Assembly (NCBI RefSeq): GCF_036231965.1
Contig: NZ_CP109499.1
Coordinates: 5,766,001 to 5,830,000 of the forward strand
Length of the DNA stretch: 64,000 bases
Reading direction: 5' to 3'
DNA from: Streptomyces sp. NBC_01428
GTDB lineage: Bacteria; Actinomycetota; Actinomycetes; Streptomycetales; Streptomycetaceae
Each line of letters begins with the position of its first letter. Position 1 is the stretch's first letter. The position numbers were made by a program, and so were the translations under genes. The notes beneath the pieces are model-generated. The model searched no databases and was not told where the DNA came from. It saw only the letters and a list, made by a program, of their open reading frames with translations. Of this stretch, positions 17,700 through 26,223 are shown one piece after another.

Positions 17700-17738
17700 G
17701 ACCTGGCCGCCGCACGGCCCGCGCCGTCTGCGACGATC

Positions 17739-18503
17739 GTGTCCGTGGACTACCCGAACGACCAGGCTCCCGGCGCCCCCGTCCGCTCCGGCATCCCGGA
17801 GCACGGCCGCATTCCGAAGTACTACGCGGTGAAGGCGCACATCGCCCGGCTCGTCGACGAGCTGGGCGAAGGGGGGCTCCTCCCCACCGAGCGGGACCTC
17901 TCGGAGAAGTACGAGGTCGCCCGGGAGACGGTGCGGCAGGCGTTGCGCGAGCTGCTGCTCGAAGGGAGGCTGCGGCGGCAGGGACGCGGCACGGTCGTCG
18001 CCGGCCCCAAGCTGGAGCAGCCGCTGTCGCTGGCGAGCTACACCGAGGGCGTCCGCAGACAGGGGCGGGTCCCCGGCCGTTCGCTGATCTCGCTCGACCG
18101 GTTCCCCTGTCCGGAATCGCTCGCCGCCGAGGCGGGTCTGGAGCGCGGTGAACCGGTGTGGCACATGGAGCGGCTGCTGCTCGCCGACGACGAGCGGGTC
18201 GGCCTGGAGAGCACGTATGTGGCGGTCGCCCGGGTCCCCGGACTCGACACCGACTTCGATCCCGACTCCTCCTTCTACGCCTATCTCCACGACCGGCTGG
18301 GCATCGTGTTCGGCGACGCCGACGAGCGGATCGAGACCGTGCTGGCCACCCCGCGCGAGGCGCTGCTGATCGGCACGCCGCCCGCCCTGCCGATGCTGCT
18401 GATCCACCGGATCTCCCGGGACACCGACCGGCGGCCGCTGGAGCGGGTCCGGACGCTGTACCGGGGCGACCGGTTCTCGTTCACCGCGCATCTCGGCGAC
18501 TGA
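17739..18503 (+). CDS. GntR/HutC-family regulator, phosphonate cluster
   Basis: 254 aa from GTG 17739. Winged helix: KYYAVKAHIARLVDELGEGG, LLPTERDLSEKYEVARETVR and GRLRRQGRGTVVAGPK. The C-terminal UTRA effector domain carries ERGEPVWHMERLLLADDERV and ESTYVAVARVP. HutC/PhnF-type regulators sense the substrate or an intermediate of the operon they control. It is separated from the phosphonate operon by a terminator and an operator-like sequence, so it probably controls the genes from 18647 onwards and itself. Confidence 0.9.
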   Translation: MSVDYPNDQAPGAPVRSGIPEHGRIPKYYAVKAHIARLVDELGEGGLLPTERDLSEKYEVARETVRQALRELLLEGRLRRQGRGTVVAGPKLEQPLSLASYTEGVRRQGRVPGRSLISLDRFPCPESLAAEAGLERGEPVWHMERLLLADDERVGLESTYVAVARVPGLDTDFDPDSSFYAYLHDRLGIVFGDADERIETVLATPREALLIGTPPALPMLLIHRISRDTDRRPLERVRTLYRGDRFSFTAHLGD

Positions 18504-18516
18504 TTCCGGCCAGATC

Positions 18517-18542
18517 GAGGCGGGCTGCGGCCCGCCTCTTTT
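18517..18542 (+). terminator. Intrinsic terminator after gntR
   Basis: Perfect 9-bp stem GAGGCGGGC / GCCCGCCTC with loop TGCG, followed directly by TTTT. It lies 13 bp after the GntR stop, so the downstream operon must use its own promoter at 18543-18640. Confidence 0.9.
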
Positions 18543-18557
18543 CATCACGAGAAGATA

Positions 18558-18572
18558 ACGGGTCTAGCCCAA
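18558..18572. promoter_or_regulatory. Imperfect GntR-type operator (GGGTCTAGCCC)
   Basis: GGGTCTAGCCC is built around CTAG and keeps one perfect half (GGTCTA) of the GGTCTAGACC-type site used by GntR/HutC regulators. It sits between the terminator and the FAD oxidoreductase start, where an operator is expected. The match is partial. Confidence 0.45.
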
Positions 18573-18646
18573 ATGTGATAGGCAGTTCACCATCTGGTTG
18601 CTGTCCGGACCCTTCCGATTCCCCCGTACCGAGGAGCGTGGCCGTT

Positions 18647-19771
18647 GTGAGAGTGATAGTCGTCGGAGCCGGCGTGGTGGGCACCCTGCACGCCTGGCAT
18701 GCAGTGGAACGCGGCCACCAGGTCGTACAGATCGAGCGTGAGGCGGAGGCCCGCGGGGCCTCGCTGCGCAACTTCGGCCAGATCTGGGTGAGTGGCCGAG
18801 CAGGAGGAGAGGAGCTCGACACCGCCCTGCGGGCGCGTGACCTGTGGGAGCAGATCGGCGCCCGGGTCCCGGGCCTCGGGTTCCGGGGCTGCGGATCCCT
18901 GACCCCGCTGCGCAACGAGCGCGAGATCGCCGTCGCCGAGGCCGCCCTGGCCCGCGACGACGCGGCGGCCCGCGGCTACAAGCTGCTCACCGCCGGTGAG
19001 GCGCGCGCCGTGAACCCCGCGCTGCGCGGGACCTTCGAGGCCGCCCTGTCCTGCGAGCGCGACGCGGCCGTCGAGCCGCGCACCGCCCAGGTCGCGCTCC
19101 GCGCCGAGCTGCTGAAGTCCCCGGACTACACCTTCCTGCCGGGCCGCGAGGTCCGCGAGGTGATCGGCGAGAACGCGGTCCGCGACGACCACGGCGACGT
19201 CCACACCGGTGACGTCGTGGTGCTGTGCACCGGCGCCTGGCTCGGCGGTCTCGTCCGCGAACTGGCAGGACCCGAGCTGCCCGTACGGCGCGTGCGCCTC
19301 CAGATGATGCAGACCGACCCGCTGGGCGAGCCGCTCACCACCTCCGTCGCCGACGCGGACAGCTTCCGCTACTACCCGGCCTACCGGAGCGACGCGCTCG
19401 ACGCGCTCAACGAAGGACAGCCGCAGACGCCGACCGCGGCCGAGCACCGGATGCAGCTGCTCATGGTGCAGCGCGCGGACGGCGGGCTGACCATCGGCGA
19501 CACCCACGAGTACGAGCACCCCTTCGCCTTCGACACCCTCGAAGACCCCTACGACCACCTCACCGAGGTCGTCGAGTCCTTCCTCGGCCGCCCGCTGCCG
19601 AAGATCCGGCGCCGCTGGGCCGGGGTGTACGCGCAGTGCACCGACACCAGCCGGGTCGTGCACCGCCAGCGCGTCCGGGACGGCGTGTGGCTGGTCACCG
19701 GGCCCGGCGGGCGCGGCATGACCTGCTCACCCGCGATCGCAGAGACCACCGCCGACCAGCTGGGATGGTGA
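18647..19771 (+). CDS. FAD-dependent oxidoreductase of phosphonate catabolism (TIGR03364-like)
   Basis: 374 aa from GTG 18647, 10 bases after GAGGAG. N-terminal FAD-binding motif VIVVGAGVVGTLHAWHAVERG, then EREAEARGASLRNFGQIW, and a C-terminal GPGGRGMTCSPAIAE, as in the DAO/glycine-oxidase family. This subgroup is found next to phosphonatase-like HAD enzymes and aminoethylphosphonate transporters, and members oxidise 2-aminoethylphosphonate or N-substituted forms to phosphonoacetaldehyde. No PhnW-type aminotransferase is encoded nearby, which supports the oxidase doing that step here. First gene of the operon; the HAD gene starts a few bases after its stop. Confidence 0.82.
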   Translation: MRVIVVGAGVVGTLHAWHAVERGHQVVQIEREAEARGASLRNFGQIWVSGRAGGEELDTALRARDLWEQIGARVPGLGFRGCGSLTPLRNEREIAVAEAALARDDAAARGYKLLTAGEARAVNPALRGTFEAALSCERDAAVEPRTAQVALRAELLKSPDYTFLPGREVREVIGENAVRDDHGDVHTGDVVVLCTGAWLGGLVRELAGPELPVRRVRLQMMQTDPLGEPLTTSVADADSFRYYPAYRSDALDALNEGQPQTPTAAEHRMQLLMVQRADGGLTIGDTHEYEHPFAFDTLEDPYDHLTEVVESFLGRPLPKIRRRWAGVYAQCTDTSRVVHRQRVRDGVWLVTGPGGRGMTCSPAIAETTADQLGW

Positions 19772-19776
19772 ACGAG

Positions 19777-20502
19777 ATGACCGAGCCGAACGAACCGAAC
19801 GACATACGCCTTGTGGTCCTCGACATGGCCGGCACCACCGTGGCCGACGGCGGCCTCGTGGAGCAGGCCTTCGCCGCGGCCGCCGGCGAACTGGGCGTCG
19901 AGCCCGGGTCCGCGGACCACGCGGAGAAGCTCGACTACGTCCGCGCCACGATGGGCGAGTCCAAGATCTCCGTCTTCCGGCACCTCTTCGGCGAGGAGAC
20001 CCTCGCCCGGCGCGCCAACGCCGCCTTCGAGAAGGCGTACGGGGAACGCGTCGACGGCGGCGCCGTCGCGCCGATCGCCGGGGCCCGCGAGACGATCGAG
20101 GAACTCCAGGCCGGCGGTCGGACCGTCGTCCTGAGCACCGGGTTCGCCCGCGTCACCCAGGACGCCATCCTCGCCGCCCTCGGCTGGCAGGACCTGGTGC
20201 CGCTCACGCTCTGCCCGGCGGACGCCGGAGGCCGCGGACGCCCCTACCCCGACATGGTCCTGGAAGCCTTCCTGCGGACCAAGGCCGCCGACGGGGTCGG
20301 GCAGACCGCCGTCCTCGGGGACACCTCCTACGACATGCTCAGCGGTGTCCGCGCCGGCGCCGGACTCGTCGCCGGCGTCCTCACGGGCGCCCACGACGAG
20401 GACGCGCTGCGCGCCGCCGGGGCCGGGCACGTCCTCGGGTCGGTGGCCGAACTGCCCGCCCTGCTGCGTGAGTTCACCGGCACCGGTGGGGACCGGCGAT
20501 GA
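19777..20502 (+). CDS. Phosphonatase-like HAD hydrolase (TIGR03351-like)
   Basis: 241 aa from ATG 19777; ATG 19765 and GTG 19768 upstream are in frame and would overlap the oxidoreductase stop. HAD motif I reads VLDMAGTTVADGG, the DxAGT form shared with phosphonoacetaldehyde hydrolase (phosphonatase). Motif II is VLSTGFARV, and motif III/IV is VLGDTSYDMLSG. Phosphonatase cleaves the C-P bond of phosphonoacetaldehyde to acetaldehyde and phosphate with a Schiff-base Lys in the cap; the cap region here contains K near GESKISVF, but I cannot assign it as catalytic. Coupled to the ABC gene by an ATGA overlap. Confidence 0.85.
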   Translation: MTEPNEPNDIRLVVLDMAGTTVADGGLVEQAFAAAAGELGVEPGSADHAEKLDYVRATMGESKISVFRHLFGEETLARRANAAFEKAYGERVDGGAVAPIAGARETIEELQAGGRTVVLSTGFARVTQDAILAALGWQDLVPLTLCPADAGGRGRPYPDMVLEAFLRTKAADGVGQTAVLGDTSYDMLSGVRAGAGLVAGVLTGAHDEDALRAAGAGHVLGSVAELPALLREFTGTGGDRR

Positions 20503-21590
20503 GCAGCGGGATCCGCTTCGACCGGGTGTCCGTCGCCTACGGCGGCACCACGGTCCTCGACTCCCTCGACCTGACCGTCGAACCCGGCGAGGTGATGGCC
20601 CTGCTCGGGCCGTCCGGCTCGGGCAAGACCACCGCGCTGCGGGCCGTCGCCGGATTCGTACGGCCCGCCGCCGGCCGGGTGTTCATCGGCGACCGCGACG
20701 TGACCGACCTGCCGCCGCACCGGCGCGGGATCGGCATGGTCGTCCAGCAGTACGCCCTCTTCCCGCACCTGCGCGTCGAGGACAACGTCGCCTTCGGCCT
20801 CAAGGCGCAGAAGGCCCCCAAGGGCGAGATCCGCGGGCGGGTGGCCGAGGCGCTGGAGATGACCGGGATGGCGGCGTACGCGCGACGCCACCCGCGGGAA
20901 CTGTCCGGCGGACAGCAGCAGCGCGTCGCCATCGCGCGGGCCCTCGCCATCCGGCCCGGCGTCCTCCTGCTCGACGAACCGCTGTCCGCCCTCGACGCCC
21001 GGCTGCGCTCCGGCATGCTCACCGAACTCGCCCGGCTGCACCGCGAGTTGCCCGACGTGTCGATCCTCTACGTCACCCACGACCAGGTCGAGGCACTGAC
21101 CCTGGCCGACCGGATCGCGGTCATGGACAGGGCCAGGCTGCGCGACGTCGGCACACCCCAGGAGCTGTACCGGGCGCCGCGCACCGAGTTCACCGCGTCC
21201 TTCGTGGGCAACGCGAACCTGCTGCCGGTGACCGTGGGGGCGGACGGGGTCGACTTCTCCGGGACCGAACTCAAGGTTCCGACCGGCGACGCCGCCCGGG
21301 GTGCGACGGCCACGCTGTGCGTCCGCCCGCACCTCGTCGGCCTCGGCGCCGGCCCCAACCAGGTCACCGGGACCGTCGCCGAGGTGCAGTGGAGGGGGTC
21401 CACCCACCGGCTGTACGTGGACGTGGCGGGCCACCGGATGATGGCCGACCTCCGTGAGCTGCGGAACCCGCCGGCACCGGGGGACTCCGTGGACCTGCAC
21501 TTCGCGGCGGAGGACGCCGTACTGCTCTCGGCGGGCGTCCGCGGCAAGGAGGCCGTGGGAGCGGCCGCTGGGGGGAGCCGGGATGGCTAG
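20499..21590 (+). CDS. ABC transporter ATP-binding protein (phosphonate type, PhnT-like)
   Basis: 363 aa, ATG 20499 overlapping the HAD stop. Walker A GPSGSGKTT, Q-loop VVQQYALFPHL, signature LSGGQQQRVAIARAL, Walker B LLLDEPLSALDARL and H-loop YVTHDQ are all intact. The C-terminal 120 residues form a TOBE-like regulatory domain (SFVGNANLLPVTV, VCVRPHLVGLG), as in the spermidine/Fe/2-aminoethylphosphonate importer group. It energises the two permeases that follow, and its last 8 bases overlap the first permease gene. Confidence 0.9.
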   Translation: MSSGIRFDRVSVAYGGTTVLDSLDLTVEPGEVMALLGPSGSGKTTALRAVAGFVRPAAGRVFIGDRDVTDLPPHRRGIGMVVQQYALFPHLRVEDNVAFGLKAQKAPKGEIRGRVAEALEMTGMAAYARRHPRELSGGQQQRVAIARALAIRPGVLLLDEPLSALDARLRSGMLTELARLHRELPDVSILYVTHDQVEALTLADRIAVMDRARLRDVGTPQELYRAPRTEFTASFVGNANLLPVTVGADGVDFSGTELKVPTGDAARGATATLCVRPHLVGLGAGPNQVTGTVAEVQWRGSTHRLYVDVAGHRMMADLRELRNPPAPGDSVDLHFAAEDAVLLSAGVRGKEAVGAAAGGSRDG

Positions 21591-22455
21591 CGCCGCGGTC
21601 GCCGCCCCGGCGAAGACGGCCACCAGGACCAGGACCAAAATCCCCGCCTGGATCTGGGCCCTGCCCCCCGTCGCCGTGCTCGGGCTGGTGTTCCTCTATC
21701 CGCTCGGGCTGGTCGTCCAGCAGTCGTTCCGGCCCGACACCGGGGGAACGTCGGCGCAGGCCTACGGGGACGTGTTCGCCTCGACCGCGTTCCGGGAGGC
21801 GCTCGGCACCACGGTGTGGCTGGCCCTCGGATCGACGGTCGGCTGCCTGGTCCTCGGGTTCGCCCTCGCCCTGGTCATCGCGTTCGTACCGTTCCCCGGC
21901 GGCAGGGCGGTCTCCAGGTTCATCGACGTCTTCCTGTCCTTCCCGTCCTTCCTGATCACGCTCGCGCTGCTGTTCGTCTACGGCACCGTCGGCATGGCCA
22001 ACGGACTCTGGACGGGCGCCACCGGCGCCGCCGAAGGACCCTTCCAGTTCCTCACCACGCCCTGGGGAGTGCTCCTCGCGGAGATCACGTACTTCACCCC
22101 GTTCGTGATGCGGCCGCTGCTCGCCGCCTTCTCCGGCATCGACACCGGCCAGCTGGAGGTGGCCTCCTCGCTCGGCGCGCGGCCCGCACGGATCGTGCGG
22201 CAGATCATCCTGCCCGAGGCGCTGCCCGCGCTCGCCGCCGGCGGCAGCCTGGTCCTGGTGCTGTGCCTGAACGAGTTCGGCATCGTCCTGTTCACCGGGG
22301 CCAAGGGCGTCACCACCCTGCCGATGCTCGTGTACAGCAAGGCGATCCTGGAGTCCGACTATCCGGGAGCGTGTGTCGTCGCCGTCGTCAACGTCCTGAT
22401 CTCCGTGGGCCTCTACGGCCTCTACCGGGTGGTGAGCCGCCGTGCTGGTGCATAG
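21583..22455 (+). CDS. ABC permease, 2-aminoethylphosphonate type
   Basis: 290 aa from ATG 21583, 8 bases inside the ATPase gene, behind GGGGGAGCCGGG. Six predicted membrane segments, beginning IWALPPVAVLGLVFLYPLGLV. The EAA loop that docks on the ATPase is visible as EVASSLGARPARIVRQIILP. This fits the inner-membrane subunit of the 2-aminoethylphosphonate importers found with TIGR03364/TIGR03351 genes. Its 3' end overlaps the second permease by 14 bases. Confidence 0.88.
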   Translation: MASAAVAAPAKTATRTRTKIPAWIWALPPVAVLGLVFLYPLGLVVQQSFRPDTGGTSAQAYGDVFASTAFREALGTTVWLALGSTVGCLVLGFALALVIAFVPFPGGRAVSRFIDVFLSFPSFLITLALLFVYGTVGMANGLWTGATGAAEGPFQFLTTPWGVLLAEITYFTPFVMRPLLAAFSGIDTGQLEVASSLGARPARIVRQIILPEALPALAAGGSLVLVLCLNEFGIVLFTGAKGVTTLPMLVYSKAILESDYPGACVVAVVNVLISVGLYGLYRVVSRRAGA

Positions 22456-23239
22456 CCGCAAGGGGAAGTGGGCCACCTGGGCCGTCTTCTTCGTCCTCTT
22501 CCTGCCCCTGTTCGCCCTGCCCCTGCTCGTCGTCCTCGCCGCGTCGTTCGCCACGAACTGGTCGAGCGCGTTCCCGTCCGGCTTCACCACCGGGCACTAC
22601 AGCGCCGCCACCCGCGGCGAATCCCTCCAGGCCCTCACCACCAGCCTGGTCACCGCCCTCACGGCGAGCGTGCTCGCGCTCGTCGTGGGCACCTGGGCGG
22701 CCCTCGCCGGGCACGCCCTGAAGAAGCGCGGAAAGACCCTCCTGGACGCGCTGTTCATGCTGCCGGTCGCCGTGCCGTCCGTCGTCGTCGGACTGGCGGT
22801 CCTGGTCGCCTTCTCCAAGCCTCCGGTGCTGCTCAACGGCACCCGGTGGATCGTCATCCTCGCGCACGCCGTTCTTGTCACGGCGTTCGCCCACCAGTCG
22901 GTGTCGGCCGCCATCGTGCGTCTCGACCCGGCCTACGGACAGGCCGCCGCCTCCCTCGGCGCCCGGCCCTCCCGCGTGCTGTGGCGGGTGCGGCTGCCGC
23001 TGCTGCTGCCCTCGCTCACCGCCGCCGCGGGCCTCTGCTTCGCCCTGTCCATGGGCGAGTTGAGCGCCACGATGATGCTCTACCCGCCGGACTGGACCCC
23101 GCTTCCCGTCCAGATCTACGCGGCCACCGACCGCGGCGCCCTGTTCACCGGCTCCGCGCTCGCCGTGGTCCTCATGACGGCGACCGTGCTCGTGCTGTTC
23201 GCCGTCTCCCGGATCCGCACCAAGGCCTCCTACCGCTGA
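22442..23239 (+). CDS. ABC permease, second subunit
   Basis: 265 aa from GTG 22442. Six hydrophobic segments starting WAVFFVLFLPLFALPLLVVL, with an EAA-type loop (GQAAASLGARPSRVLWRVRLP). It forms a heterodimer with the preceding permease. The 14-base overlap suggests coupled translation. The substrate-binding protein gene follows after 66 bp with its own strong AAGGAG site, allowing the excess of binding protein usual for importers. Confidence 0.88.
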   Translation: MLVHSRKGKWATWAVFFVLFLPLFALPLLVVLAASFATNWSSAFPSGFTTGHYSAATRGESLQALTTSLVTALTASVLALVVGTWAALAGHALKKRGKTLLDALFMLPVAVPSVVVGLAVLVAFSKPPVLLNGTRWIVILAHAVLVTAFAHQSVSAAIVRLDPAYGQAAASLGARPSRVLWRVRLPLLLPSLTAAAGLCFALSMGELSATMMLYPPDWTPLPVQIYAATDRGALFTGSALAVVLMTATVLVLFAVSRIRTKASYR

Positions 23240-23305
23240 CGCGCTGATCCGTCCCACCGGGCCCCACCCTCAAACGCCGTGCCTACGCAAGGAGTTCACC
23301 TCGCC

Positions 23306-24397
23306 ATGCCCAGAAACAACCGCTCGCTCCGCCTCGTCCCGATCGCCGCCGTGACCGGCAGCCTCGTCCTCGCCGGCTCGCTCACCGCGTGCGGCGGCGA
23401 CTCGGCCGCCGCCGACGCCAAGGTCGTCACCGTGTACAGCGCGGACGGCCTCAAGGGCGAGAACGGCGACGGCTGGTACGACCAGGTCTTCAAGGATTTC
23501 GAGAAGAAGACCGGCATCAAGGTCAAGTACGTCGAGGGGGGTTCGGGCGAGATGGTCCAGCGGGCCGCCCGCGAGAAGACCAACCCGCAGGCCGACGTCC
23601 TCGTCACCCTCCCGCCGTTCATCCAGCAGGCCGACGGCAAGGGCCTGCTCCAGAAGTACGCGCCCAAGGGCTCCGACCAGGTCGACGGCGCCGACAAGGC
23701 CGCCGACGCCACCTGGACCTCCGTCGTCAACAACTACTTCGGCTTCGTCTACAACAAGAAGGAGCTGAAGCAGGCGCCCACCACCTGGGACGAACTGCTC
23801 GGTGGCACCTACAAGAACAAGATCCAGTACTCCACGCCCGGTGTCGCCGGCGACGGAACGGCCGTACTGATCAAGGCGATCCACGACTTCGGCGGCAAGG
23901 ACGCGGCGCTCGCCTACCTGAAGAAGCTCCAGTCCAACAACGTGGGCCCGTCCGCCTCCACCGGCAAGCTCGCCCCCAAGGTCGACAAGGGCGAACTGCT
24001 GGCCGCCAACGGCGACGTCCAGATGAACTACGCCCAGTCCAAGGACATGCCGAACCTCGGCCTCTGGTTCCCGCAGGCCACCGACAAGGCCACCGACGCC
24101 GCCGGCAAGCCCACCACCTTCGCGCTCCCCTACGCCGCCGGCCTCGTCACCAAGGCCCCGCACACCGCGAACGGCAAGAAGCTCCTCGACTTCATGCTGT
24201 CCGCCGAGGCCCAGCAGCAGGTCAGCGAGATCGGCGGCGGCTTCTCCGCGCGCTCCGACGTCAAGGCCACCGACGCCAACGCCATCGCGCTGACCAAGCT
24301 GATGGACGGCGTCGAGGTCTTCGAGCCCGACTGGGCGGACATCGACAAGAACCTCACCACGTACGTCGAGGACTGGAAGTCCGCCACCGGCAGCTGA
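23306..24397 (+). CDS. 2-aminoethylphosphonate-type substrate-binding lipoprotein
   Basis: 363 aa from ATG 23306. Lipoprotein signal with lipobox LTAC (Cys about 30), followed by a type II periplasmic-binding fold: VTVYSADGLKGENGDGWYDQ, a flexible-hinge ATWTSVVNNYFGFVYNKKEL, and GFSARSDV near the end. The sequence resembles iron/thiamine/aminoethylphosphonate-binding proteins (family 1/6 SBPs). It captures the ligand outside the membrane for the two permeases. Codon use is extremely biased to G/C third positions, suggesting high expression. Confidence 0.88.
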   Translation: MPRNNRSLRLVPIAAVTGSLVLAGSLTACGGDSAAADAKVVTVYSADGLKGENGDGWYDQVFKDFEKKTGIKVKYVEGGSGEMVQRAAREKTNPQADVLVTLPPFIQQADGKGLLQKYAPKGSDQVDGADKAADATWTSVVNNYFGFVYNKKELKQAPTTWDELLGGTYKNKIQYSTPGVAGDGTAVLIKAIHDFGGKDAALAYLKKLQSNNVGPSASTGKLAPKVDKGELLAANGDVQMNYAQSKDMPNLGLWFPQATDKATDAAGKPTTFALPYAAGLVTKAPHTANGKKLLDFMLSAEAQQQVSEIGGGFSARSDVKATDANAIALTKLMDGVEVFEPDWADIDKNLTTYVEDWKSATGS

Positions 24398-24411
24398 ACC
24401 GCCGGCCACCG

Positions 24412-24436
24412 AACGGCCTTCGGCCGGGAGGCCGTT
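24412..24436 (+). terminator. Hairpin after substrate-binding protein gene
   Basis: AACGGCCT / AGGCCGTT pair perfectly across a 9-base loop, with further G/C pairing outside, 15 bp after the stop. It may reduce read-through into the phosphatase gene or protect the 3' end of the binding-protein mRNA. Confidence 0.55.
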
Positions 24437-24443
24437 GGCCGCG

Positions 24444-24488
24444 CCCGCTCCACCCGCTCTACCCGCTCTACCCGCTCCACCCCCTCCA
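24444..24488. repeat. Five 9-bp tandem repeats (CCCGCTCYA)
   Basis: Five consecutive units: CCCGCTCCA, CCCGCTCTA twice, CCCGCTCCA, CCCCCTCCA. Between the transporter and the exported phosphatase gene. Confidence 0.9.
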
Positions 24489-24598
24489 CCCGCGACGCCC
24501 CTGGACCCGAACCGCCGGGGGCGTCGCCGCGCCCGACCGCGTCACCCCTCGCTGTTCCATCCGTGCTCCACACCCTCGTCCCCCTCCCGGAGGATCAC

Positions 24599-26092
24599 GT
24601 GTCGTCACGCATGTCCCGTCGCTCCCTGCTCGCCTCCGCGGCCGGCCTCGCCCTCGCCGCCGGACCCCTCGCGTCCGTCGCCCGAGCCGCCGCCAAGACC
24701 CCCAAAGTCCTCGTCGTCGGCCTCGACGGCACCCTGCTGAACCGCGTCAAGGACGCCGACGCCCCGAACCTCGACGCCCTCATGGCCGCGGGCCTCACCG
24801 CACCCAGCAGCATCTACGCCAACCCGTTCGCGCCCACGCTCTCGGGTCCCGGCTGGTCCACCCTCATCACCGGCGTCTGGCCCGACAAGCACAACGTCAA
24901 GGACAACACCTTCACCGGCCAGAAGTTCGCCCAGTACCCGGACTTCCTCACCCGGATCGAGACCGCCAAGCCGTCCCTGTCCACGTACGCCGTCTCCTCC
25001 TGGGCACCCCTGACGGACACCGTCTTCTCCTCCAAGGTCGACACCCGCGTGTCCACCCCGAGCGCCGAGTACGACACCGGCACCACCGCGCGCGCCGTCG
25101 ACCGGCTCCGCACCGGCAACCCCGACGCGGTGTTCGTCCAGCTCGACAACGTCGACCACGCGGGCCACAGCTACGGCGCCGCCAGTCAGCAGTACCTGGA
25201 CGCCGTCCACGGCGTCGACACCCAGGTCGGGCAGATGGTCGCCGCGGTCAAGGCCCGTGCCACCTACGCCTCCGAGGACTGGCTGATCATGGTCACCGCC
25301 GACCACGGGCACACCGACGCCGGCGGCCACGGCGGCTCCAGCTGGCCCGAACGGCAGACGTTCATGATCGCGACCGGCCCCACCCTGGCCGCCGGTTCGG
25401 TGCGCCACGACGTCAAGATGCCGGACGTCGCCGCCTCCGCGCTCGCCCACCTCGGCGTCGCCATCGACCCGGCCTGGGGCCTCGACGGACGGCCCGTGCA
25501 GCAGCCCGCCCCGGACGACTTCGACGCGCTGCGCCCGCAGCTCGCCACCCGCGCGGACGAGACCGGCATCGGCGCCACGGTGATCGGCTTCACCCACACC
25601 GCGCCGAGCGGCTGGTCCGTCGACAACTCCGCGATGGGCACCGGCGGCGTCACCGAGTGGCGCGGCTGGTCCTTCACCACGGACGAGTTCTGGACCAAGG
25701 CGCAGGCCGACCAGAACCGCGAGAGCAACGTCCGCGCCCGCAACGTGTTCGCGGTCGCCGACGGTGACGAGTGGGAGGACAAGACCTTCTCGGGCACCTT
25801 CGACTCCACCCTCGTCAGCCCCGCCTACCCGGTCACCGGAGGCGCCGCCGCCACCCTCACGTACACCACCTACTACCGCCACGAGTCCCCGCAGAAGGGC
25901 GAGGTCCTCGTCTCCTACGACGGCGCCGCGCCGGTCGGCGTGAAGACGTACACCGCCGACACGTCCTCCCGCGTGGAGAAGCTGACCCTCCAGGTCCCTG
26001 CCGGGGCGCGGACCGCCCGGGTCCGGTTCCGCTACACCGGCGGGAACAACTGGTACTGGGTGATCGACGGCGTCTCGCTCAAGGCCGCCTGA
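24599..26092 (+). CDS. Tat-exported alkaline-phosphatase-superfamily protein
   Basis: 497 aa from GTG 24599, 5 bases after GGAGG. A twin-arginine signal (SRRSLLASAAGLALA) marks it for Tat export as a folded metalloprotein. The catalytic domain resembles type I phosphodiesterase/nucleotide pyrophosphatase: metal ligand in VVGLDGTLL, candidate Thr/Ser nucleophile in APTLSGPGWSTLITG, LDNVDHAGHSYG and VTADHGHTDAGGHGG. After about residue 330 a beta-rich domain of about 165 residues follows (SFTTDEFW..., YTTYYRHESPQKGEVLVSYD, ending NNWYWVIDGVSL), possibly a jelly-roll carbohydrate or lipid-binding module. Next to an aminoethylphosphonate importer it may free phosphonate head groups or phosphate from extracellular polymers. 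Confidence 0.82.
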   Translation: MSSRMSRRSLLASAAGLALAAGPLASVARAAAKTPKVLVVGLDGTLLNRVKDADAPNLDALMAAGLTAPSSIYANPFAPTLSGPGWSTLITGVWPDKHNVKDNTFTGQKFAQYPDFLTRIETAKPSLSTYAVSSWAPLTDTVFSSKVDTRVSTPSAEYDTGTTARAVDRLRTGNPDAVFVQLDNVDHAGHSYGAASQQYLDAVHGVDTQVGQMVAAVKARATYASEDWLIMVTADHGHTDAGGHGGSSWPERQTFMIATGPTLAAGSVRHDVKMPDVAASALAHLGVAIDPAWGLDGRPVQQPAPDDFDALRPQLATRADETGIGATVIGFTHTAPSGWSVDNSAMGTGGVTEWRGWSFTTDEFWTKAQADQNRESNVRARNVFAVADGDEWEDKTFSGTFDSTLVSPAYPVTGGAAATLTYTTYYRHESPQKGEVLVSYDGAAPVGVKTYTADTSSRVEKLTLQVPAGARTARVRFRYTGGNNWYWVIDGVSLKAA

Positions 26093-26101
26093 CCGCACGG
26101 T

Positions 26102-26126
26102 GTGATCCCGGCGAGACCGGGATCAC
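26102..26126 (+). terminator. Perfect 10-bp hairpin after phosphatase gene
   Basis: GTGATCCCGG / CCGGGATCAC with loop CGAGA, 10 bp after the stop. No T-run follows. It probably ends the transcript before the HAD-IIA gene. Confidence 0.75.
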
Positions 26127-26223
26127 AGAGTCCTGACTAGGCTGGGGGCGTCGGCACAGCGTCGTTCCGGCGCCCCCGGATCGAGTGCGTACGTACGCCA
26201 CAGGACGGCAGGAGACCCAGCAC

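Noticed and set aside
18558..18572. DasR site upstream of the phosphonate operon
   Set aside because: GGGTCTAGCCC matches only half of the dre consensus; it fits the local GntR regulator better.
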